A DNA stretch of 7,738 nucleotides from Candidatus Hodarchaeota archaeon (GCA_016839955.1 JAEOTI010000094.1:1-7738), one strand, 5' to 3'. Shown: positions 1 to 5,788, numbered from the stretch's first letter. The notes: generated by a model not told the origin, from the sequence alone. A program made the numbers and translations.

Positions 1-2
1 TG

Positions 3-86
3 ATAATTCTGGTGATTTCTGAATTAACCAAATTAAAGCCCTATGTTGAAATTAAAAGCATTGTCTTGGGGAGTATAAAAAGATGA
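3..86 (+). CDS. 3' end of an upstream gene, product unknown (partial)
   Basis: The frame beginning at base 3 is open from the window edge to a TGA at 84-86. It encodes 27 residues ending in VLGSIKR. Its stop overlaps the ATG of the next gene as ATGA (83-86), the usual arrangement for translationally coupled operon genes, and the other two forward frames hit stops by base 22. That overlap is the main reason to call it a gene end rather than chance. The residues are too few to assign a family. By context it is probably another sugar-nucleotide or glycan gene, but this is only inference. Confidence 0.5.
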   Translation: MILVISELTKLKPYVEIKSIVLGSIKR

Positions 87-1219
87 GCGAAGGGAAAAAT
101 GCTATAAACAAATTGAAGGAACCTGTATGGGTTACAAGGCCATATCTGCCGCCATTAGAAGATTTCCAGGAATATCTGCAGGATATTTGGGAGAGCCGCT
201 GGTTGACAAACAACGCCAAATACCATCAGGAATTGGAAAAAGCGCTATGCGAATACTTGGGCGTTAAGTACATATCGCTATTTTCCAATGGAACTCTTGC
301 TCTTGTCACCGCCTTGCAATCACTCAGAATTACCGGGGAAGTGCTTACCACGCCTTTCAGCTTTGTCGCAACTACTCATGCACTCTGGTGGAACAATATA
401 AAACCTGTCTTCGTTGACATAGAATCTGATACTTTCAACCTTGATCCAAACAAGATCGAAGCGGCCATAACGCCTAAAACTACAGCCATCCTGCCTGTGC
501 ATGTGTACGGAAATCCATGCAAAGTGGAACGTATCAAAGAAATAGCTGATATATATGGATTGAGAGTTATCTACGATGCCTGCCATACTTTTGGTGTTAC
601 CCTGAATGGAATTCCGATATTAAATTATGGTGATCTTTCGGTCATGAGCTTCCATGCAACAAAAGTCTATACAACTTTTGAAGGAGGAGCCATTGTCTGC
701 CATGACAAAACCACAAAAAATCGAATAGATTTTCTAAAAAATTTTGGCTTTGCCGATGAAACGAATGTAATAGCCCCAGGTATCAACGCAAAAATGAATG
801 AGTTTCAGGCAGCGTTGGGCTTGTTGCAATTGAAGTATGTTAATGATGCTATAGATAAACGAAAGAAAATTGCCCATAAGTATCGTAAGTGTTTAAGAAA
901 TATACCTGGTATTCGCTATCTGGAAGATATGCCGCGAGTAAAGCATATTTATTCCTATTTTCCAATTTTAGTAGATAAAAACAAATATGGTAAGAGTAGA
1001 GATGAATTGTACGAATATCTTAAAAAACATAATATTTACGGTAGACGCTATTTTTACCCACTTATCAGTCAGTTTCCTACATACAGGGGTTTGCAATCGG
1101 CTCAGCCAGAGAAATTGCCTGTAGCTGAAAAAATCAGCGAAGAGGTAATATGTTTACCGATTTACCCGGATTTGGATTTGACCGAAGTAGATCGAATTGT
1201 GAATATCCTGAAAAATTAA
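83..1219 (+). CDS. DegT/DnrJ/EryC1/StrS sugar-nucleotide aminotransferase, VioA-like
   Basis: This is a PLP-dependent aminotransferase (fold type I, sugar aminotransferase family) of 378 residues, the usual full length. Visible landmarks are SNGTLAL (68-74) for the PLP phosphate, TTPFSFVAT (89-97), the PLP-pyridine Asp165 in YDACHTFG (164-171), and the Schiff-base Lys194 in SFHATK (189-194). NEFQAALGL (239-247) and the C-terminal GRRYFYPL (320-327) are also family hallmarks. The N-terminal block PYLPPLEDF and WLTNN resembles enzymes that aminate dTDP-4-keto-6-deoxyglucose at C4 (VioA/DesI type), so dTDP-4-amino-4,6-dideoxyglucose is the likely product; the exact stereochemistry cannot be read. 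The ATG at 83 has GGGGAG at 68-73 and overlaps the upstream stop, suggesting coupling. GC falls from about 46% in the first part (121-360) to about 31% near the end (841-1080). It is cytosolic and should feed a glycosyltransferase or N-acyltransferase. Confidence 0.9.
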   Translation: MSEGKNAINKLKEPVWVTRPYLPPLEDFQEYLQDIWESRWLTNNAKYHQELEKALCEYLGVKYISLFSNGTLALVTALQSLRITGEVLTTPFSFVATTHALWWNNIKPVFVDIESDTFNLDPNKIEAAITPKTTAILPVHVYGNPCKVERIKEIADIYGLRVIYDACHTFGVTLNGIPILNYGDLSVMSFHATKVYTTFEGGAIVCHDKTTKNRIDFLKNFGFADETNVIAPGINAKMNEFQAALGLLQLKYVNDAIDKRKKIAHKYRKCLRNIPGIRYLEDMPRVKHIYSYFPILVDKNKYGKSRDELYEYLKKHNIYGRRYFYPLISQFPTYRGLQSAQPEKLPVAEKISEEVICLPIYPDLDLTEVDRIVNILKN

Positions 1220-1455
1220 ATGGTATTCCTGATGGAACTAGCTACTATACAAGTCTATTTTTTTCCTTTTACTTTATATTTTCAGTTTGGAGATTATGGT
1301 GTTCAATTACAATTCCGAAAATAATTCTCCATTATTTGAAATTAATTTTTACTTTACATCATTCAGCTTCATATATAATGTTGTCAATATAAATTATTAA
1401 ATGAAATGCTGTCACTAATCGTAAATTATATCTTGAAGCTAAATAACTTCAATAA
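1220..1455 (+). other. AT-rich spacer with no recognisable gene
   Basis: These 236 bases separate the aminotransferase from the amidohydrolase remnant. A 34-codon frame starts with ATG immediately after the aminotransferase stop (1220-1324) but has no ribosome binding site and no recognisable motif. The longer frame that runs through the region (to 1392) is a continuation of an aminotransferase shadow frame. No convincing promoter or T-tailed hairpin was found. The stretch may be worn-down former coding DNA, given the remnant just downstream, but the sequence does not show what it was. Confidence 0.45.
1433..1452. repeat. Short inverted repeat before the amidohydrolase remnant
   Basis: TTGAAG (1433-1438) and CTTCAA (1447-1452) form a perfect 6-bp stem with an 8-base AT-rich loop, ending three bases before the ATG at 1456. 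It has no T tract and the stem is weak, so it is not a normal terminator. It could be a small operator-like site, a scar edge or chance. Confidence 0.25.
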
Positions 1456-1758
1456 ATGGAAGAAGAAATAAAAATAGTTAATGGGATAGCTCATCTCAGA
1501 ACCAAACAATTACTGAAGCTTTGGACTATTAACCTTAAGCAATATTTGAACAATTTCATAGTTTGGTATCGCATGAAAAATAAGCTAACACCTATCTCTG
1601 TAGAAAAGACAATTGTACCTGGTATTAATAAGGAAAACAATAAGTATATGTATATAATGCAATTAACAGAAAATTGTGTTAAGTTTACACATTTTTCTGT
1701 CAAAAGCGTTTCTGAGAGGATAATGGCTATCCTAAAGAAAAAAACAAACAGGAGGTAA
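1456..1758 (+). pseudogene. Decayed, truncated duplicate of the amidohydrolase N-terminus
   Basis: The 100-codon frame is paralogous to the first part of the intact amidohydrolase at 2695. Residues 7-53 align with its residues 3-49 at 26 of 47 identities, sharing LRTKQLLK, WYRMK and P-I-x-V-E. An in-frame loss of about 12 codons follows, then weak similarity (NKEN against SKEEN), and after about residue 70 the match ends. The real start of the intact copy (ATG AAA ATA) aligns here with ATA AAA ATA, so the ancestral start codon appears mutated. The ATG at 1456 lies in what was the leader, where GGAAG looks like the old ribosome binding site. No catalytic barrel remains. The last 30 residues are of unknown origin. 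The codon pair before the stop doubles as the GGAGG site of the next gene. A functional short protein is possible but unlikely. Confidence 0.75.
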
Positions 1759-1761
1759 AAC

Positions 1762-2211
1762 ATGTCTAACAAGAAAAGCGCGCATCTAATGGAAGTGGGT
1801 GAAGAATTCGAGCCACTTGAATTTATTGTAACTCCGGAATTAAATCAACAGTTTTTGTATGGAGAAGAAGATTATCATCCCAGATATATAGAAGGAAGCG
1901 GTTCTAGACCACCACTGGTTCACCCTGGATTGCTACTCAATATGAGCAATAACACGAGAAGTCCATCTTTCCAACTCCCTGATGGATGGGCAGAAATTCA
2001 TGCTGTAGAAGAAACAGAGTATTTGAATCCGGCAAAGGTAGGAAAGAAAATACGGATAACTTGGAAGGTAATTGAGGCTTATCAGAAGCGAGGCAGGCCA
2101 TGGCATATACTAGACATTCTATTAGTGGATGAGGACGGAGTAAAAATTCTAAGAAGAAAAATGACCAATACCTTCGCTTCGCATGAATTGACGAATCAAA
2201 AAAAGGAGTGA
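1762..2211 (+). CDS. MaoC-like hot-dog protein 1 (dehydratase/hydratase family)
   Basis: This is a 149-residue single hot-dog protein, related to MaoC/FAS1-like dehydratase domains that add water to enoyl-CoAs or remove it from 3-hydroxyacyl thioesters. Supporting features are GEEDYHPRY (34-42) at the position of the D-x-N-P-x-H active-site loop, PPLVHPGLLL (50-59) at the start of the hot-dog helix, and a second half of beta strands (82-140). In the active-site loop Asp37 and Pro40 are kept, but the position of the catalytic His is Tyr42, so classical activity alone is doubtful. The start is well set: ATG at 1762 with GGAGG at 1751-1755. The next gene begins four bases after the stop, so the two are surely co-translated and may form a heteromer. 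The substrate is unknown; a hydroxyacyl donor for sugar acylation is one inference. Confidence 0.75.
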   Translation: MSNKKSAHLMEVGEEFEPLEFIVTPELNQQFLYGEEDYHPRYIEGSGSRPPLVHPGLLLNMSNNTRSPSFQLPDGWAEIHAVEETEYLNPAKVGKKIRITWKVIEAYQKRGRPWHILDILLVDEDGVKILRRKMTNTFASHELTNQKKE

Positions 2212-2215
2212 AACA

Positions 2216-2650
2216 GTGATTACTAAAAATACCACGATTGGCGAGGAGTTTGCTGGTAAACCAAAAAAAATGACGTGGGAAAGAATTTGGGCCTTTTCAG
2301 GAGGAGCCTTTACTACGCCAGGATGGCCAAAGAAGAACATTCATACAGATCCTGAGTTTGCCAACAGAATGGGACTGCCGACAGTATTTGTCTCTGCAAC
2401 ACAATACTTAGGACACATAGCAGAATTAATGACCAACCTCTTTGGAGAAGAATGGCTGAGAGGTGGGAAGACAAGTAATTTAAAATTTATCAAAGCTGTT
2501 GCAGAAGGTGATACAATTCAAACTAAAGCAAAAGTTCAGTCTATAAAGGAAAGGGGACCTGTGATTGAGTATACGTTAGATGTCTGGTGTGAAAACCAGA
2601 ACGGCGATAATGTACTCGTAGGAATTGCGTTTGGCAAGTGTAAAAAATAA
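2216..2650 (+). CDS. MaoC-like hot-dog protein 2 (dehydratase/hydratase family)
   Basis: This 144-residue MaoC-like protein starts with GTG (2216), supported by AAGGAG at 2203-2208 that overlaps the end of the preceding gene. IHTDPEFANRMGLP (42-55) is the typical segment following the hydratase active-site loop, and His43 matches the catalytic His. The preceding residues are PGWPKKN rather than a D-x-N-P loop, so the partner Asp is absent or displaced by an insertion. AVAEGDTIQTKAKV (94-107) matches the family's conserved V-x-x-G-D-x-(L/I) strand. The upstream neighbour keeps the Asp but lacks the His, so the two may combine halves of one active site or pair as in heteromeric MaoC hydratases. 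That is an inference; it could also bind acyl-CoA without hydrating it. No signal peptide; cytosolic. Confidence 0.78.
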   Translation: MITKNTTIGEEFAGKPKKMTWERIWAFSGGAFTTPGWPKKNIHTDPEFANRMGLPTVFVSATQYLGHIAELMTNLFGEEWLRGGKTSNLKFIKAVAEGDTIQTKAKVQSIKERGPVIEYTLDVWCENQNGDNVLVGIAFGKCKK

Positions 2651-2694
2651 AATTATTTTAAAAATTAGCTGAAAAATCTTAAAGGGGGAAAAAG

Positions 2695-3519
2695 ATGAAA
2701 ATAATAGATGGAAGAGTTCGCCTGAGAACTAAACAGTTACTGAAACCTTGGACTACTGAACTCAAGCCACATTATAAAGATTACATAACTTGGTATCGGA
2801 TGAAGAAACGACTAGCACCTATCCCAGTAGAAGAGCAAATTAAACAAGCTTCCGAAGTAGATATTGAAAAGATGGTTGTGTATGGGACCAGCAAGGAAGA
2901 GAATGACCATATAATTGAGATAGCAAATAGCCATGATGAAATTATACCTATAGCAGGTGTAGATGTAACAAAAGGCATACTCCGGGCACTTAATGAAATA
3001 AAGCTCTGCTTTGAGAAGAATGTAGCTGCTATTAATGTATCTCCATTTATAGCAAAATTATGCGCAAATGATAAAAAATTTTATCCTATTTATGGGCTAT
3101 GCGAATTATTAAAAAAGCCGATTATAGTCCATGGTGCAATGCATTTCTGGAGAGAATCGTATATGTGGTATGGCCATTCCCAATACCTAGATGAAGTGGC
3201 AGTAGACTTTCCTGAATTAAAATTAATTATTTCCCACGGAGGAAATGGATTTGGACCGCCTATTTTAGCTGTTGCTCAAAGACATCCCAATGTTTATCTT
3301 GAATTTAGCGCACTTCGACCAAAATACATGGCCCCAGAGTTTATACAAGCTGCAAATACATATCTAAAGAGGAAATGTATTTTTGGAACAGACTATCCAC
3401 TAATAGAGTATAGCGAGCAGATAGAGCTATGGAAATATGCATTGCGGGAAAATGTTTGGGAATTTTTCTTTCGTCAAAACATATTAGACGCTCTTTATAA
3501 TGAACCTGTCTCGTTGTAG
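2695..3519 (+). CDS. Amidohydrolase-2-like TIM-barrel protein lacking the HxH motif
   Basis: This 274-residue protein belongs to the amidohydrolase-2 group of metal-dependent hydrolases and decarboxylases. Visible barrel motifs are VVYGTSKEEN (61-70), NVSPF (114-118), PIIVHGAMHFW with His146 (142-152), ISHGGNGFG with His181 (179-187), and FGTDYP with Asp233 (230-235). These match the strand-5 His, strand-6 His and strand-8 Asp. The N-terminal metal site normally reads H-x-H after a (I/V)D segment; here it reads IIDGRVRLR (3-11), with Arg7 and Arg9 in place of both histidines, so hydrolytic chemistry may be altered or lost. The ATG at 2695 has AGGGGG at 2683-2688. It follows the two MaoC-like genes after a 44-base gap and probably works with them on an acyl-CoA or acid substrate that I cannot name. 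The start is repeated as a remnant at 1456. Confidence 0.8.
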   Translation: MKIIDGRVRLRTKQLLKPWTTELKPHYKDYITWYRMKKRLAPIPVEEQIKQASEVDIEKMVVYGTSKEENDHIIEIANSHDEIIPIAGVDVTKGILRALNEIKLCFEKNVAAINVSPFIAKLCANDKKFYPIYGLCELLKKPIIVHGAMHFWRESYMWYGHSQYLDEVAVDFPELKLIISHGGNGFGPPILAVAQRHPNVYLEFSALRPKYMAPEFIQAANTYLKRKCIFGTDYPLIEYSEQIELWKYALRENVWEFFFRQNILDALYNEPVSL

Positions 3520-3561
3520 ATTGCTTAGATTTTTATCTTAAGAAAAAAATAAATTTATTGA

Positions 3562-3858
3562 TCCTGTGGAAGGAATGTTACTGTAGGTAACCTTGTTAAC
3601 ATTGGTCATAACCGTAGAATTGATGACGATGTCACGATTTTGGCGAATTCCATTGTTAGCGGCAGAACAATAGTTGAGAAAGGAGCAAGAATTTCACCCG
3701 GTGCAGTGATCAGTAGTTCAAAGAGGATTGGAGAAAATGCGTGGATTACTTTAGGAGCTTTAGTAACAAAAGATGTTGAGAAGGGGGAAAGAGTTTCAGG
3801 AAATTTTGCCATAGAACATAAGAAATTATTAGAACACATTAATGAAATTAGCAGGTAG
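3562..3858 (+). pseudogene. 5'-truncated LpxD-like left-handed beta-helix acyltransferase
   Basis: From the TGA at 3559-3561 to the TAG at 3856-3858 the frame is open for 98 codons and reads as hexapeptide-repeat coils all the way: NVTVGNLVNIGHN, then ANSIVSG, ISPGAVI, IGENAWITLGALVTKDV and VSGNFAIEH near the end. INIGHN-type residues correspond to the segment carrying the catalytic His of LpxD-type N-acyltransferases. The whole N-terminal domain and first coils are missing, and no frame upstream continues them. The only in-frame start is a TTG at 3640 without a ribosome binding site, inside the coils, and homology extends upstream of it. It is therefore best read as the surviving 3' half of an acyltransferase gene cut at about 3555-3562, just after the MaoC/amidohydrolase block. 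It is a diverged paralog, not a copy, of the intact acyltransferase at 4635. Confidence 0.8.
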
Positions 3859-3903
3859 AGGGGAAAGAATCGTTAATTTAGAACTCTTGGCGGAGTTATT
3901 TAT

Positions 3904-4626
3904 ATGCAATTAACCGTGAAAGAAAAAATAAAATTAGTACCAAGACTAAGAGAAAGGTTCCTAGGGAAAGAAGTTTCAGAAATCATATCATTAGCTTATA
4001 AGGAATTCGGTGATAATCTAGCGATGACCTCTGCTTTTGGGTATAGCGGCATTGTATTGATGAGTTTTTTAAAGGAGATAGCCCCTAATTTACCTATATA
4101 TTTTATCGATACACGTCTCCATTTTGAAGAAACAATAAAACTTCTTAATAAGATAAAAAATGAATGGAAATTGAACATTCAATGTATATATCCAAATTAT
4201 AGCGAAGAGGAATTGGAGAAAATAATTGGGAAAGAGGCATACAAAATTAATCCAGATATATGTTGTCACTATAGAAAAGTAGAACCTCTAGTTCGAATTC
4301 TAAAAACAAAAACTGCCTGGCTTAGCGCAATAAGAAGAGACCAATCAAGTTCCCGTATTGAAATTAAAGTGATCGAAAAGGATGGGAGAGGTCTTATAAA
4401 GGTCAATCCACTATTTAATTGGACCAGAGATCAAGTCTGGATGTATATAAGAAAATATGATTTACCGTATAATCCTCTTCATGATCAGTATTACCCAAGC
4501 ATAGGGTGCAAACCATGTACAGATCCTATTGACAAAGGCGGAAGTGAAAGAAATGGACGATGGAAAAAATTCCAAAAAATAGAATGTGGTATACATATTA
4601 ATAAAATTGATAACGACCATAAATAA
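3904..4626 (+). CDS. cysH: Assimilatory APS reductase (adenylyl-sulfate reductase, thioredoxin)
   Basis: This 240-residue protein reduces adenylyl sulfate to sulfite and AMP with thioredoxin-type electrons. It has all landmarks of the family: a nucleotide-binding start (SAFGYSG, 43-49), the IDTRLHFEET segment (68-77), the SAIRRDQSSSR loop (141-151) and KVNPLFNWTRDQVW (166-179). The [4Fe-4S] cysteines are Cys120-Cys121 and Cys202-x-x-Cys205, and the C-terminal ECGIH carries the reactive Cys228. The CC...CxxC set marks it as an APS rather than a cluster-free PAPS reductase, though some cluster-containing enzymes also use PAPS. The ATG at 3904 has GGAG at 3892-3895. It sits alone, with no cysD/cysN/sat or sulfite reductase in the window, between an acyltransferase remnant and an acyltransferase gene. 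That is unusual; it may be displaced sulfur assimilation or may provide sulfite for a sulfonated sugar. Confidence 0.92.
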   Translation: MQLTVKEKIKLVPRLRERFLGKEVSEIISLAYKEFGDNLAMTSAFGYSGIVLMSFLKEIAPNLPIYFIDTRLHFEETIKLLNKIKNEWKLNIQCIYPNYSEEELEKIIGKEAYKINPDICCHYRKVEPLVRILKTKTAWLSAIRRDQSSSRIEIKVIEKDGRGLIKVNPLFNWTRDQVWMYIRKYDLPYNPLHDQYYPSIGCKPCTDPIDKGGSERNGRWKKFQKIECGIHINKIDNDHK

Positions 4627-4634
4627 ACTTAAAA

Positions 4635-5615
4635 TTGGACAATAAAAAAATAACTACACAGAACAAACGCTCTGCTCAAGACATGATTAGAGTGCTAAAA
4701 AATGAAGGTCTGTCTGCCAAGTTACAAGGCTGTGGGAAAATAATCCCTGACCACCTAGCCAATTTGGATCAAGCAGATAAAAACTCATTAACTTTTTATA
4801 CAGGTAGTGACCCAGCGGTTATTGCTCACTTGGAGAGTTGTTTACTTGTTTGTAGCCCTGAACTTGAAAAGATGCCTAACAATATAACGTGCATTAGAAC
4901 TAATAACCCAAAACTTGCATTTTATATTCTTTCGCAGGAATTTGCTCCATCCCCACCTCCTCCTGGTATCCATCCTTCAGCCATTATTCATCCTGAAGCG
5001 GATATTCATCATACTGCCTCAATTGGTCCAAATTGTTCTTTAGAAAAATGCACAATAGGTGCAGGCAGTATTATTCATAGTAATGTGGTTATATATAAAA
5101 ATACAAAAATAGGAAAGAATGTTGTGATTGAATCAAACACCTGCATTGGTGCAACAGGTATTATATGGGCGTGGGGGCTAGATGGAAAAATGTGGTCCCT
5201 ACCTCAACTAGGAGGTGTAGTGATAGATGATGATAGTTTTATAGGCACAAATATAACAATTGTAAGGGGATCGCTTAAGGAAAATACTTATGTTGGAAAA
5301 GGATGTAAAATTGCCCATGGTTCAATGATCGGTCACAGCTGTATAATCGGAGAAAAAACTCATTTAGCGAATAACATTGCCTTGGGGGGGGGTGTAACTT
5401 TGGGTAAACGCTGTTTTCTTGGTTCAGGATCTTCGTTTCGTCCTAAAGTCAAACTAGGGAATGATATAATTGTTGGAACCGGTGCTGTAGTAATACATAA
5501 TTATACTAAAGAAAGATTGGTATTAGCAGGTGTTCCAGCTCGCCCATTGGATAGAAGTAAAGATAATCATAAAGGAGTTCCCGCTCCTTTGAGGAAAAAA
5601 AGAGGGCGTATTTAA
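4635..5615 (+). CDS. LpxD-like left-handed beta-helix N-acyltransferase
   Basis: This 326-residue acyltransferase resembles LpxD, which moves a 3-hydroxyacyl chain onto the amine of a UDP-amino sugar. Residues about 17-100 match the small uridine-binding N-terminal domain (ADKNSLTFYTG, 47-57). Residues about 112-300 are hexapeptide coils. IGATGIIWAWGLDGKMWSLP (171-190) parallels the LpxD loop with G-A-D-G-F-G-F, and IGHSCIIG (232-239) places His234 at the catalytic position. The end (GTGAVV, LAGVPARPL) is more like sugar O-/N-acetyltransferases than true LpxD, and glycan context argues for a role in polysaccharide sugar acylation rather than lipid A. The start is uncertain: TTG at 4635, eight bases after the cysH stop, or ATG at 4683 (Met17); neither has a clear ribosome binding site. 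A nine-G run at 5384-5392 could make it phase variable. Confidence 0.85.
   Translation: MDNKKITTQNKRSAQDMIRVLKNEGLSAKLQGCGKIIPDHLANLDQADKNSLTFYTGSDPAVIAHLESCLLVCSPELEKMPNNITCIRTNNPKLAFYILSQEFAPSPPPPGIHPSAIIHPEADIHHTASIGPNCSLEKCTIGAGSIIHSNVVIYKNTKIGKNVVIESNTCIGATGIIWAWGLDGKMWSLPQLGGVVIDDDSFIGTNITIVRGSLKENTYVGKGCKIAHGSMIGHSCIIGEKTHLANNIALGGGVTLGKRCFLGSGSSFRPKVKLGNDIIVGTGAVVIHNYTKERLVLAGVPARPLDRSKDNHKGVPAPLRKKRGRI
5384..5392 (+). repeat. Nine-G homopolymer inside the LpxD-like gene
   Basis: The run spans the codons TTG GGG GGG GGT (Leu-Gly-Gly-Gly, about residues 250-253) in an otherwise AT-rich gene. Loss of one G brings TAA at 5395-5397 into frame, and gain of one brings TAA at 5405-5407 into frame, so either slip ends the protein near residue 253-257 and removes about 70 C-terminal residues. 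Poly-G tracts of similar length switch surface-glycan genes in Campylobacter and Helicobacter. Here switching is inferred from structure only, and a sequencing or assembly artefact at the homopolymer is possible. Confidence 0.7.
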
Positions 5616-5788
5616 CTGTTTTTTACCATAATTATTGTTTTAATCAATTAAAATATTCTGCCATGAATTATATTAAAAAAAATGTAATCAAAACGATGGC
5701 CGCATTATTGTAAAGAGAGTTACTTGCCGATAACACACTGAAAAGAAAAGATCTAATTTTCAAAAAGCAAAAAATATATGCTTAAAAT
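5616..5788 (+). other. Gap between acyltransferase and glycosyltransferase, possible gene remnant
   Basis: This 173-base AT-rich gap holds no complete gene. From the ATG at 5663 a frame reads 16 codons to a TAA at 5711-5713 and then continues in the same frame for 23 more codons (beginning RELLADNT) to a TAA at 5783-5785. The basic, moderately hydrophobic start (MNYIKKNVIK) could be the worn beginning of a membrane protein such as a flippase, but the stretch is too short to name. No ribosome binding site, clear promoter or T-tailed hairpin was found. As the only sizeable gap before the glycosyltransferase-polymerase pair, it is the natural place for a weak promoter. Confidence 0.35.

Noticed and set aside
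320..586. Minus-strand 88-codon frame opposite the aminotransferase
   Set aside because: It is antisense to a strongly conserved enzyme, has no ribosome binding site and shows no protein family features.
1381..1410. TTGTCA followed by an AT-rich stretch as a promoter for the 1456-3519 block
   Set aside because: No acceptable -10 box lies at 16-18 bases from it. AT-rich DNA yields such matches by chance.
3578..3600. GTTAC/GTAAC inverted repeat and a GTTAAC palindrome near the start of the acyltransferase remnant, as a possible insertion end
   Set aside because: The stem is only 5 bp, and the bases encode well-fitting beta-helix residues (V-T-V-G-N-L-V-N), so coding constraint explains them better.
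3606..3839. Minus-strand 77-codon frame opposite the acyltransferase remnant
   Set aside because: The plus-strand frame encodes clear hexapeptide repeats, so the antisense frame is a shadow of it.
5571..5590. Perfect 7-bp hairpin (AAAGGAG and CTCCTTT, 6-base loop) near the end of the LpxD-like gene
   Set aside because: It lies within the coding sequence and is followed by A-rich DNA, not a T tract, so it is not a rho-independent terminator on the plus strand. No gene on the minus strand needs one. Probably chance.
4635..5615. Calling the acyltransferase a genuine lipid A LpxD
   Set aside because: The C-terminal coils and the GTGAVV and LAGVPARPL ending differ from LpxD, and no lpxA, fabZ or lpxB neighbours are present. 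A glycan-modifying role fits better.
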